From: Linum tenue
Lineage: Eukaryota > Streptophyta > Magnoliopsida > Malpighiales > Linaceae
Assembly (NCBI GenBank): GCA_946122785.1
Contig: CAMGYJ010000011.1
Location: forward strand, 13,268,001 to 13,332,000
Length of the DNA: 64,000 bases
Direction of reading: 5' to 3'
A program made the translations under genes and the position numbers. Below are positions 32,235-44,002 of this stretch, one piece after another. The notes below the pieces were generated by a model, which searched no databases, was not told where the DNA came from, and saw only the letters and a list, made by a program, of their open reading frames with translations. Position 1 is the first letter of the stretch; every line of letters starts with the position of its first letter.

Positions 32235-32560
32235 CAAAACAGGATTGAATCTTTTGATTGCGGTCCAGCACATTCTCACTCATGACTCCAAAACAATGGA
32301 AGTGGTTACTGATGACACTGATCAGCTATAATAATAATCCCATAACTAATCAAGTAATTAACTTAATCACTACGTATGTGACAAATAACAAGTTGCTTCA
32401 GTGCTTCTTCTTGTAATTGGAAACTTTATCCCTTTACTAACTTCTTCTCTAATACAATTATGAGTTGTAAAACACTTCATGTTTATTGTTATTTTATTAT
32501 TGTAAGGGTTTATACTTCTATAATAGTATCAAAAAATGTAGTTAACCCGGCCACCAGTTG
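32235..32560. repeat. Right copy of the 17310-17960 segment
   Basis: It shares GGAAGTGGTTACTGATGA, CTGATCAGCTATAATAAT, GGAAACTTTATCCCTTTACT and TTCTATAATAGTAT with the left copy. It is shorter because the left copy has extra sequence between 17570 and 17850. From 32600 to about 33600 I see only AT-rich DNA with no supported gene. Confidence 0.6.
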
Positions 32561-33599
32561 CAAGTGCATCTTGCTAATCACTAAAAAAACTAGCGTGGCC
32601 CCGGCTATTTGGCCGGAGGAAGGTATATAAGGTATGAAATTTGATAATGTAATGGGGTGTATAGCTTATTGTTGTATAGTTTTTTTTTTGAAACACGTGA
32701 CATCTCGTATATTTTACCCTACGAAAATTAGTTACCCAAGAGGTAGAGTTTTAGTGACGCATTCGATTTGTCCAACCAAAGATTGCATCACATATTGATC
32801 ATACTCTGTGTTTGGCCCGACTTTTATAGGTGGTTTGCTTCTTCAAAAGATTAAGTGAGGCCGAACACCTCTATAAGCTCAATTTTTGTAAAATTAAAAA
32901 AAATTATAATATATAAGCATAAGCTCTAATTTGAAAATTCGTCAAAAAACTGTTTTAAAAATATAAGATTATCCTACCAAAAAAAAAAAGAAAAAAGAAA
33001 ATACAAGATTATCCTTACCGTTTTTTTTTAGAAAACATACTTTTCTTCATCTATATAATTTAAAATAGAATAAATTAGAAATTAATATGAATTCATATAA
33101 AGTAAATTTAACAATACCTATTTTGACTACTTTTTATTCTTTCAAATTTTTACTCGTATTTTCTATTTTTTGTTAATATTACATTTCTTTTATATTTAAT
33201 AATATGAATATTGAAGTTTTAAATCAATAAAATATGTAGGTTATTGTCAAGTTATTGGGCCTGGGCCGACATGATTTAGTTCAGAGCAGAAGCCCAGTCG
33301 GAAACTATACGAGTAGTAAGATTTATCAAGTTAGTGGGCCTTGGGCTTAATATGTAGTTTGCAACACAGACCATATTGTAAGATTGTTGGGGTTAATAGA
33401 AAGGCCTAGGAACAGTTCCGGTCAAAATGGCCTACGAGAACAACACAGACTATATATGCACTCTATTTGAATTTAACCTTTTAAGGCCCATTCACCCTAC
33501 TGTTGTAGGTGTTCACTTAGATGAGTATTTCACATTCGTCTATATTGTCTCAACTCTCAACCCACACAAGGGATTTTCTTAGTCTATCTATATATGTTC

Positions 33600-36500
33600 T
33601 CGAGAACTTTACTTGTTTACCTCAGGTAAATTAATCCTTCTGGGAATTTCAGGGAATTCAAACAAATAGGCTATCACAATAATTTTCAAACATTAATTTG
33701 AAAAAGTAGTTGCATCCACCACATGCAGGGGAGTATAACTCCTCTTAAACAATGATAGGTCTCTTCGAGAAACCCATTGCAAAACATTATGCGATATCTC
33801 TCACACTTTCATACTTTCCAATAGCACAAAAATTTGTTTGTATCCCGCTAGTTTTGCCCTTTTTTAGGTGCAAGGACTTCTGGTCCTTAAACTTTATGCT
33901 CCTTGAGCAAGTTTCATGATTTCTTTCTATATTGGCCAATAACATCATCATTTGCATGCATCAATAGAGTTTTACTCTTGATCCTCACTTGTACATATCA
34001 TATTCAGTACGGAAGTACAACAAACAAATTTCATCGACAATGACTTCTTTACGGTTCTAGTATTGTAGTCCAATATGTTTTTGAGATCTCTTCACTTTCA
34101 CAAATTTCATACACATGTGTTCTTCTGGAACTAAAATCTTACTTTATTCTTGGTTACTCTCTTGAGTGTTCATGTCCTCGAGTTGACCATTCTAATTACA
34201 ACTCCTTTTCTTTCTCGAGGATGCTTATCATTGGAACCGATTGGTCTATCACGCTTCATGCGTTCTTTAGACACATTTTTTTATATTAAAGTACTCAACA
34301 ATGATATCAAATTTAGTTGGAGCATTTACAGCTAGTATATGTGACTGGTCACTTTGTATGGTCAGTAAAGGCATTTGATAGTTGGTAATGATAATTCATC
34401 TTATGAACTTCAGGTTCAGGTTTCTTACTTTGAGGATCAAAACTAAATAATAACTCATTCCAACTCATCTCTTTGTCTAGCTGTTTTTTTTTTCTCTCCC
34501 CCTTAATGTTTGAAAAGTGATTCATCAAAACAATAATTTCGCAAACAAATTTCCCATTTGGGATTCATACCCAACACAAATTCTCAACTTCCAACGAGAA
34601 TCAACTTAAGATACTGTGGTGGAGCAAGTGGGATGTATGCGGCACACCCTGATATTCTCATATGAGAAATGTTAGGTTTTTTACCAAAATCAATTCTAAA
34701 AGGGGGGAACTTATGATAACTTGTTGGTTAGATGTGAACCAATACTATCACTTGCCAGCTAGCATGTCCTCGACAAGAGACCAGAAGGCTCAGCTTGTTC
34801 TCTTAAGCAAAATGATGTTTGATTGGATAACCATCAAAATGTATCCATAGTGAGGCAATCAATCTCGCAAACATCGGGTTGCGATTAGATAAAATACATG
34901 TGATCATCCATTTGATGTAGTCACTCATAAAATTCACAAATGATCCAAATGACTGATGTATTGTTCTGCATACACGTCCATAAAATCTCAAGAGATTTGT
35001 CAACTCTTATACAAGCGATGATCAATTTTTCTATTCTCCTTGAGAAAAAACATGACATAATAACTCTTTTAGTTGAAGAGTTCTTTGACTTCTCATATGA
35101 TGTTCTCATGAATTCTCAAACAACTTTGTTTCCACATCAAGATCCGAGATGGTCTAACTGGACCAACCAAATTATCAAGTTATCAAATTTTGTAAACTTT
35201 TGGCTTACACTTTTATGCGTACTGATAGTACTAATATCACATAAAACATTAGCCCTTTTAGAGCTTTATCATATTTTGCCCTTCCGGGGACTTATGATTT
35301 GATGCATTCTTAGTAAACACATATTCATGATGAATATCATCACAAATTGTTATCACGAGTACAATTTAGTTACTTCAAGTAACCAAACATAAGCTCTTCG
35401 GAAGCCTTTTCTTATTTATGTACTCTATCATATAGTTTATATTGAATTTTTCCAACACTCATACTTTACAAAAACATACTAAAAATAATAAATTCAGAAT
35501 AGTTCAAACTTAAGATAAAATGATGAATTTATCAAGTTAATTGTTCTCGGTAAAGATATCAAATTAAATTATGTATGAAAAATAACGTCACAATAAAACA
35601 TAAAGAAAATAAGAATCATAATAATACAATTGTGAAAATTAAATAAGCTTTATTTTGAACAATACCATCACTGGTACATTATGTTATCATGACTTTGATA
35701 ATGCAATTGTTATGTCATTCTTATTTATAATTCTCATTTTCCCCCTCTTTCTCACTTCTGGTGAAAAGATCCAAACAATACATTTAACATATATATAATT
35801 ATGTTTACAGTTCCATTCACTTCGGGGAATAGATTGTTTCATTCACTTCTGGGAATGAAAATGTCTCAAGTGCAATATCATTTTAATTTTTAATGGAGAA
35901 TATATAAACTTATATTACAAAAAATATATTCCATAATATTGATATTGCATGAGCATATTTGAATTTGCTATTCTCTTTGATTCTTGGTATAATAAAGTCT
36001 TTTGTGTACAACGGGTACGAGACAAACGCACTTTTTCATTACAATGGTAACATACAAAACCAATATTCTTATTACCATGTTCTTTTCTTTCTTTGCCCTT
36101 GAATTCTTCAACTTCCACTTTTGGGGAATATATGGGCTCTTTGAACTTGCATTTTCTACATATCAATGTGGGATTGATAAGAATTGGATAACACAGAGAA
36201 CTGAAAAATTAACTCATCATTTATATTACTTTTCTTGTTAATCCAAATAGATTGCGCGATAAAATATCAATGGATACGAGAAAAGAGTAGCACTCATCTT
36301 GATATATTGGAATGAGATAATCTCAACACAAATTAGACAATAAGATAAGAAAGGATATAAGATTTACATACCTTGATCATATTGTGATCTTACTCCAATA
36401 TCTTAGATATTGTGATCTTAGCAATGATAATTTTGGCAGAACTTCGTGCTGATAACGTGTTATGAAACTAATGGAAAATATAAACAACTACAAGAGAAGA

Positions 36501-36890
36501 TTAGAGAGGGAAAGACACAAGAGAAGAGAGGGGAAGAGTTCTTCTTATTCATTCTTCACTTTTGATACAATAGTGTGCTATATTTATAGGCACACTTTGG
36601 TAACCACTACATCTTTATATCAATTCATATGAATGAGAGATAATGATGTAGAAATAGGGGTTACATGTAACTCCCAAGTGAGCATCTAATGTGGTAGGTC
36701 ATTGGTCATCCATATATCAATATTTACATAATAAAAATATGAATTGCACAACATATAATAATATGATTAATATTTTTTTCTAATATAATTAAGTGGGTAA
36801 TACAATACCAGACACCCTTTTATTTTATTAGAAATATCAGCACATATGGCATAGTAGCACTGCCCAAGCTTACATAGATATATAAGTTGT
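33600..36890 (-). mobile_element. Heavily decayed Copia retrotransposon
   Basis: On the minus strand, 36166-35915 keeps a gag zinc-knuckle remnant (VCYHCNEK...LSRTRC) followed by LLYQES, as in one group of plant Copia gags. 35010-34800 keeps an integrase remnant (FMSDYIKWMITCILSNRNP then FDGYPIK). An LTR-like end begins TGTTATGAAACT at 36458, with CGTTATCAGCACGAAG (minus strand) next to it as probable primer site; the LTR would extend to about 36890. Stops and shifts occur throughout. The left boundary and left LTR were not found, so the start is approximate. Confidence 0.6.
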
Positions 36891-37014
36891 AACAACTTAT
36901 TAGTCATCTTACACCCCACTCTTACATTTTTGTTTCAGTCACATTCTAATCATTCAAGCTGAATTCATTTTATTTCATTCCCAATTTCTTCTCATAACAA
37001 TACTACTACTCATC

Positions 37015-38909
37015 TCAGACCGTGAAATGCAGAAGAGGAGATTTCCCATCAAGCCCTTTGTTCGTAACAAAGGTCACGTACTCCGAAACCGTGGTCGCCC
37101 TGTACTTGGGAGGATTCTCTTCCGACAAGAGTTCCTCGATGGGTTCATACTTGTTCGGGTTCGGTAACATCCCCGTACTGAAAAAACACGCGACGGATAC
37201 CCTCGGCCCAGCACTGCGATTCGCCAGCACTCTATGCTCCACGCTGACGAACTTGTCGTTGGACATAAGCTGGACAAAAAAAGAAAAATTCAACCATATA
37301 CAAAATCAGGATGCACGCAGTAGATTATATATTGAAACACAAGAAAACAAACTATATCGCGACCTCAAAATATATACAACGGTCTTTGATTAGTTAGTTA
37401 CCTGTAGCAGATCTCCGATGTTGATGACAAGGGAGCCCGGCAATGGAGGCACATCGACCCACTGATTTTGGTGAAGGACCTGGAGTCCTCCGACGTGGTC
37501 TTGTAAGAGAATGGTCATGAAATCAGTGTCTGCGTGCTTGCTGGCTCCTAGGGTTTTATCAGGCTGCGGGCACGGTGGGTAATAGTGACATACAAAGTTA
37601 TGTCCCATCAAGCATTCCTTGTTTCTAAGGTAGTTTGGGTCGAGCCCAAGAGCCTCGGAGAGCAACTCGAAGATCAGGTACCCCATGTTCAGCATCTCCT
37701 TGGAATACTCCATCAGGATTTCCCTGCAGATATCCCAAGATTTGTTAATATACACTAGCTAGTCGATTCCTAAGTAGATCAATTTGTCAAGAAACAATTG
37801 GTTTCAATAACTCGAATTGATGAGAGAAGTTTTTAATTATGTATCATTTATTAACACACGCCCCTCTAAAAAAAATGCCACTCGTATATGTTTGAAGTTT
37901 GTACATGTTTGGATATCATGTGTTTAACAACACAGATGGAGGTCACTAGAATTCCAATAGAAGACCTATTAGTTATGATGTAAGTTTGGCCCTAGATACC
38001 CAAAAACCCTGATCGGCTCTCATTTTCTCTACAGGCTCAGTTAAGGTTGGGTCATCTTTTGTCCCTGTAAGAATCGGTTAGGGTCAAGACAATTTAGGGT
38101 CGGGTCATTCTTTAGCCTATGATCCATAGCAACAGCTAGTGATATGAAATTTCGCTAACAACAGAATGGACTTGTTTCTAAAATTTTAGAACTTTAGATC
38201 CTCTAGTGCAAGGTAAAAATATAAAGGTACTAAATCATAATTCAAAATTTTTTGGACCTTCTGTAAAGAAATAAATTTTAGGTTCTAAATTGAAAGAAAA
38301 ATAGGTTCTAATGTAAAATTTAGGTTCTTGAGTTATTGGAACATTGATTAACACTTTCATATGATCACTATACTATATATACCTGTTAGCGGCAGGGAGT
38401 TGTTGGGGCTTGGGAGGATCGGGAGCCATGTAAAAAACAGTGGTGTCCCTCCAGTTGGTCACCTGCCCAGTAAACAAGTCAAAATTACTGTTGTACACAA
38501 TCTTCCTCGTATAATCCCGAGTGAAGAACTCCTTCTTCTCTTCCAGATCCTGCTCGTAGAACCTCTTCACTCCGTCCTTCATCTCCTCCAGAACATTCAA
38601 CGGAACCCCATGATTCAGCACCTCGAAAAACCCCCACGTGGCGGAAGCATCCCTCACTCTCTCCACGATCTCTTTCCGTCTGGCCGGATCGGTGGCCACG
38701 CCTTGGAGGTCGATGACCGGGAAAGTGAACTTCTTTTCGTCGCCGGCCGGCGGTGGTTTGTTGTCGAGGAGGTGAGCCGGCGTGTAGAACATCGCCGGCA
38801 CCTCGGTTACGCCGGCGTCGACAAGGCCTTTCACCCCGGCTTTTGTCGCGTCGAATGCCTTCAGCTGGGCGAGGCGATCGGCTTCATGGTTCAAAACCGT
38901 TGATGCCAT
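37015..38909 (-). CDS. 2-oxoglutarate/Fe(II)-dependent dioxygenase, ACC-oxidase-homolog type
   Basis: Three exons with clean GT-AG borders: 38909-38383, 37723-37402 and 37269-37015, together 367 codons plus stop, the normal length for the family. The N-terminal DIOX_N domain has FPVIDLQGV and [12 protein letters not shown]. The catalytic double-stranded beta-helix has [12 protein letters not shown] (iron ligands His and Asp), VEHRVL (third ligand His) and RVSVACFF (Arg and Ser for 2-oxoglutarate). The [13 protein letters not shown] segment and overall layout match plant '1-aminocyclopropane-1-carboxylate oxidase homolog' proteins. These are soluble cytosolic oxygenases of specialised or hormone metabolism and usually are not true ACC oxidases. 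No break is visible. The start is the first ATG after the TATA box, and [20 protein letters not shown] is a typical start. Confidence 0.93.
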
Positions 38910-38996
38910 TTTTTTAATTTCGAGCTTTTGAGGGTGAAGGAGATCGATCGATCGATCGAGCTTTGTGATGGGTGAATGAAGCGGGAGTGACAGTGC

Positions 38997-39006
38997 TTAT
39001 ATATAG
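38997..39006 (-). promoter_or_regulatory. TATA box of the dioxygenase gene
   Basis: CTATATATAA on the minus strand lies about 90 bp upstream of the ATG at 38909, leaving a short leader that includes a (GATC)n tract near 38942-38958. A MULE derivative ends only about 290 bp further upstream at 39295. Confidence 0.65.
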
Positions 39007-40344
39007 TGCGATTAGATGGCGCGGTTTTTCCTTTGAATTGGATATTTTAGTGACTATATCGTCAGTTACGTACGCTCGTGTTCTAGAAAAGCCAGAATGG
39101 GGGTTAGGTAAGATGAATGGTATGCAGCCATCTTTGTTAACTAATAAACTCGTTCAAACCGGGTGATCATTGGTCGGATGAATTTTTGAATATACTATGA
39201 TGATTATAGGATTTAATTATGTTCGTGTGCTAGTTATTCATGTTAGTTCATGAATATTTTTATTGATCATGTTACCGAATCTTACGGTTGTTTAGGACTT
39301 TGCTACGGTGACATGCAGGTCACAGTAATTTGTCATTTTAGGTCGACCTTATATAGGATTAGGTCGATCTAATATGTACTTTTAGGTTGATCTTATATAG
39401 GATTAGGTCGAGCTAATATGCCGTTTCAATTTTGTGAGCTTCACGACGCAGTTGACCTTTTATAGCAAATGGTCGACCTATTTGGGAAGCGCATGGATGA
39501 CATGTACGACTACACACTACAAAAAAGACAGGCAGAAGTGACGAAATCCTTTTGACGACAGTGTTTTTTGGTTGGAAATAACTTTTTTTGTGACAAAAAT
39601 TTGTCGTCCTCATAAAAACGTAACATATTTGTCATGAACATCAAAAGTTGTCAATAAAGCCCAAAACATTCGTCACTATAAGTCAAAATCGTAAATACGA
39701 GGAACGCCATCTCACTTTTACCGAGGATATTTCAACTTTTTGTCACAAATACAAATTATTTATGACCAAATTGAAATAGACGTCAGAAATAATATGTTTT
39801 TTTGACGCCGAAAAGGAGGGAAAATTTCCTGAATATTATTTTTGAGGACATAAATTTGTCCTCGGAAAATGTTGTTGGAAATAGTATTATTTGTTAGGAA
39901 TTTTTGTATCTCTCAGAGAAAATATTTTTTTTTATGAGGGAACGTATTTGATCGTCGATAAACGTTTGTTAGAAAAGTGGCTTGAAAAAATGGTCATCAC
40001 AAGTGATTATTTCATTGAAAAACCTTCGTGAGGAAAACACTTTCTGTGAAGAATTTGTATGTCGTCAATAATATGCAAAAAATGTCATGGAAAGTAGAAT
40101 ATTATTGACAAATTTCGTTTGTCAGAAATTTTTTGTTACATATAAACAAATTCTTAGTTTTAAGAGTTGAAATTAAAGAGAAAGTCATGGATGTACTTGA
40201 ACCATGGAACACAAATGGACAAGGGTTCTGTATGGGCAGATGAAACGATAACAACCAAGGGTTCTCGATTAGAAGAAGACGATGGCTTTGTCCCTTTATT
40301 TTAGGCACCATCTGTAAAGCAATAAAAATAATGGCCTACATCAA

Positions 40345-40415
40345 TATACGTGAAAGTTCATCAGACTAATTGGTTAGTACATATGTTTTTGTCAAGAAGA
40401 CATGAGTTTCGATTC
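40345..40415 (+). other. tRNA-related sequence inside the CACTA element
   Basis: GACTAATTGGTTAGTACAT resembles a tRNA box A, and GAGTTTCGATTCTCC about 30 bases downstream resembles box B. The cloverleaf does not look complete, so this is more likely a SINE or tRNA pseudogene remnant than a working tRNA. Confidence 0.35.
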
Positions 40416-41859
40416 TCCAAATTGCTTCCAATTATTTAATTAATTTTTTTAAACTAAACTCCAAACCGTAAAATCTGAATCCTGAATCCTGAACCCTAAA
40501 AATACTAAATCCTATACCTTGTACCCTAAACCCTGAATCCTGAACCTTGTAAAAAAAAGACAACATACTTAACCAATTAGGCTACTTTAGTTTTTTGTTA
40601 ACAGTTAATCAATATCCCTTTGATTCTTTATTAAATTATTATTAATTTAAATATATTCGTTCCCAGTGCCACCTATGGACAAAAAAATTGTCGCATCTTT
40701 TTAACTTAATCAAGTGCGACTTTTTAACTTCATTGATCTATATAATTGTATTGACTCACAACTCAATTCAAATACAAATTGTACTATATAGTACAGGTAC
40801 AAAATTATTTTTAATCTGTACCATAAGGTATATGTACAAGTTGAATTTGACCATAAATATATATGTACAAGTTCAATTGAACTTTTACCATAAGGTACAT
40901 GTACAAGTTCAATTTGTCCAATTAAGGTATATGTGCAAAGGAGTGCCCTACACCCAGTGGCGGATGCAACATTTCAAACCACCCTTGTCCTCTTTTCATA
41001 ATGTAAATATATCAGTATTTAATTAAGAATGATTTAATAAAAATATTAAAATTAATTATATCTAAATAATTCGTTCATAGATTAAAATAATTGACTAAAA
41101 TCATTATTTTCATAAACAACCACGAATGAATTTCATAATGTGAAAGAAACTCAAAAATATTTGTTATCTACACACTATTAAATAAGTGTCTTTCTATATA
41201 TCTCTTTAAACAAGCATTATCAAACTGGTCGCCAAATCGACTTTGAAACTTGTTCTTAATATAACTCAAAGCTGAAAAATGCTCTTTTTACACATGCAGT
41301 TGTAATTGATAGAATCAAAACTAGTGGAATTGTCGTTGTCGCTAGACAATTTTAGAGTTGCTGGAGGAAAAAATCAAATAGGCGTAAGGAGAAAAGATAT
41401 CTGATTAGGTCTATATTGCAATTGAAATTTCGTTTATAGTATAATAAATTAATTTTATGTCAATTTATGAACACATAATGAGTTGTGCTCTAGTGACATA
41501 ATACTCTAATTCTACCTATAGGTGTTGTGTTCCATCACCAATATAAATATATATGGCGTATTTTTGTTCCTCTGAAATTTACCCCAGTCCTGGGACAAGG
41601 CCCAAAGAATCTGGCTTCGCTTATGCCTAGACCCTGCAACAATCTAAATCGGTACTACTTAATCGCTTAATAGGGTAAGTGTATTGTTACTTGTCACTTA
41701 TATAATTATTTAATTTGATTAATTTTGGATTAGATACACTTAAAATGAAAGATTTATTTCGGTGATGTAAAAGGAAAGAGATTATGAGTTTTATTATTAA
41801 AAAAAAAGAGATTTTGAGAATTTGGTAAGTTACAAGGGTAAAGGTAAACACGCTGGGGT

Positions 41860-42540
41860 GAGGAGGGGTATATAAACTTCACTTAGAAGTTAAACCCTAA
41901 TTCACTGCCGCCTAACCCTCTATTGAACAGTTTCTTCTTCCCTTTCGATCTCTCGTCCACCCTCTGATGGTGAAGCCGCAAGCGCGACACATCTCCTCTT
42001 ATCTCTCATCTCTCATCTCCTCGACCGGAGATCCAAATCACAAGGTAAGTGTTTTGGAGGCCTTCGATTGAGTTGATTCTCTCAATCGGGAATTTTTTTT
42101 CGAACCCTAAAATTTTCCAATCCCCAATCGAGTATCCACTGTTGTTTTCCCCTTTCAGCGATTCAGCATCATGATCCTTTATTCCGTTGATTGATCTAGT
42201 GTTGTTTCATTGTAATCGCTATGAGTGAAAAGGGATATTTGTTCAAGGGTCTGACTGGTTCATGTTAAGTCCAGAACTCATAAGTGACATGCTGAGAATT
42301 TATGGAGATGATTCTGTTTTTTGACAATCACTCTTCTTCTTTGTCGTCGGTTACCCAAGCCAAGATGCATTGCATACTTGAGACTTTTGATCCGATTCTG
42401 ACCCCTTTGGTATTTTTTATTTTATTTTTCTGGGTTTCAATGGAGGTGAGAAGAGCAGTCACCGGTGGAGATGGGGAAGCAACACCCACCAACGTCGAAG
42501 GACGAGTTTTCTTATTGGTATGCTCATAACATCGCTTAAT
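41860..42540 (+). other. Promoter and leader-like host segment captured by the CACTA element
   Basis: GGGGTATATAAACTTC (TATA, about 41866) is followed by AAACCCTAATTCACTGCCGCC, a leader style common in plant ribosomal and housekeeping genes. A C/T-rich exon and an ACAAG|GTAAGTG donor near 42042 follow. Downstream is intron-like sequence. The source gene was not recognised and no coding domain is present. Confidence 0.4.
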
Positions 42541-44002
42541 CGATCTTATTGGTATACAACCTTTTCTAACAATAAACAAGTCATCACAAAAAACATAAGG
42601 ATATTTTGGGGATGGAAATTTCAAAGTGTTATTAACAAAAAAATATTATTGCTTACAAAAAAATATTCTCACAAATACTTAAACTGACAAAATAATTTCC
42701 TTAGAAATAGTTTTTCCTCTCTCACAAAAACTTTTCGTCAAGTTTTTTCCTCAAGGGTATTTCTTTTCTGACAACGATAAATTGCGTTTTGAGGATAATT
42801 TATCCTCACAAAAAATGTTTTTATGACGCCAAGTTTTATTATACTATTACCTACGGACCTTTACCCCACGACCCGCTAACGATCGTATTTCGTCAGAATA
42901 AACTTTTAGTGACGAGAAAAGGCCTTTTGTGACGTCAATCGTCTAGTAACATCTGCCAGTCTTTTTTGTAGTGACATGAGCCAGATTTCCACCCAGATGA
43001 CTGGCATGTACGACTACATAGGCAAATGACCACCCAGATGAGCACACTCCAGGTGACCGTGAATGAGATGTGAGATGAGTTTCGATCTTTCAGTGGAAGA
43101 TACATGCATCCCACCACATCCGACTACCATAATGCTAGCAACACCAATGAAGAAAATATGGATGAGGGAGAGAGGGGACATGAGTAGGAACTCGATGATT
43201 TTAGATTGTGTATTTTTATTGTTAAGTGTTAAAATCGATTTTGGATTGATATTATGTGGTTTTAGTTGTTATGTTATGAAGTTATGAGTCCTTATTATCA
43301 TTATTTATGACTGATTCTGTTGGTTTGAAACGTAATTTGTACCGGTAAAAGAACCACCCACATCGACATACATAAGCAAATTAAAAAATACACAGATCAT
43401 AGGTTGATTTTCCTATATTCGATCGACCTAATCCGGTACGGGGTCGACCGCGAAACCAACACTTGATCTTCATTTTTACGTCAAATGATGATTATAGAAT
43501 ACAACACTTCTCTGCTATCTGGTCGACCATTTTGTTAATGACCGCCATCAAGTGTTCGGCCTATATACATTTACGGTCGACCATTTTGCTTCTCATGCCA
43601 ATGAAAAGGGCGACCGATGTTTTATTGTGGTCGACCAACAATGACAACTAAAACTAAAAACAGTTGACCACTACATTTTAAAGGTAGACCGTGATAAGTC
43701 ATCAGGGTGCCCACATTAGTGTATTTGGTCGACCTGTGTTAGGATTAGGTCGATCGAACATTATAAGTTACGGTGACATGCATGTCACCATAGGCTTACC
43801 CTATTGTTTATTCTTCGCATATCCGGTTTTTATTTTATTTTTTGATGAATCAGCGGGTTATATATTCATCAAAAAGAGAGTTGCTAGAAACAACCTTGCT
43901 AGCTAGGGGATAATAACATTCAGTAACATAACAACAAATCAACCTACTAATCTGAACCTACCTCTGAAACAGAAAAAACTAGCTTTCCCAGAAATGTTGC
44001 AC

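Larger units (their letters stand above)
39515..42973. mobile_element. Non-autonomous CACTA element nested in the MULE derivative
   Basis: The termini are CACTACAAAAAAG (39515) and CTTTTTTGTAGTG (to 42973), the hallmark of plant CACTA elements, extended as inverted CAGGCAGA/TCTGCCAG. It is flanked by the 3-bp duplication ACA (39512-39514 and 42974-42976). Both ends (about 39540-40130 and 42640-42960) are rich in short GACGACA/TTTGTCG-type subterminal repeats. There is no transposase. The interior holds a tRNA-related stretch (about 40345-40415) and a promoter/leader-like segment (41860-42540). Confidence 0.9.
39295..43801 (+). mobile_element. Deletion derivative of the GGTCGACC MULE, interrupted by a CACTA element
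   Basis: The left end GGACTTTGCTACGGTGACAT and right end GGTGACATGCATGTCACCAT match the termini of the 5774-16957 MULE. Flanks GGTTGTTTA (39286-39294) and TATTGTTTA (43802-43810) agree at 7 of 9 positions, consistent with an aged TSD. What remains is a short left array, the 3' end of gene 3 (GCATGGATGACATGTACGAC at 39491, resuming at 42974 and ending near 43185) and the right array (about 43420-43760). The transposase and protease genes are gone. Many GGTCGACC sites are mutated. Removing the CACTA insertion restores continuity of the gene 3 remnant. Confidence 0.87.

Noticed and set aside
40440..40550. Telomere-like CCCTAAACCCTGAA repeats
   Set aside because: There are only a few degenerate units inside the CACTA element; this is not a telomeric array.
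40958..41620. Second hAT MITE starting CAGTGGCGGATGCA
   Set aside because: No matching inverted end or 8-bp duplication was found.
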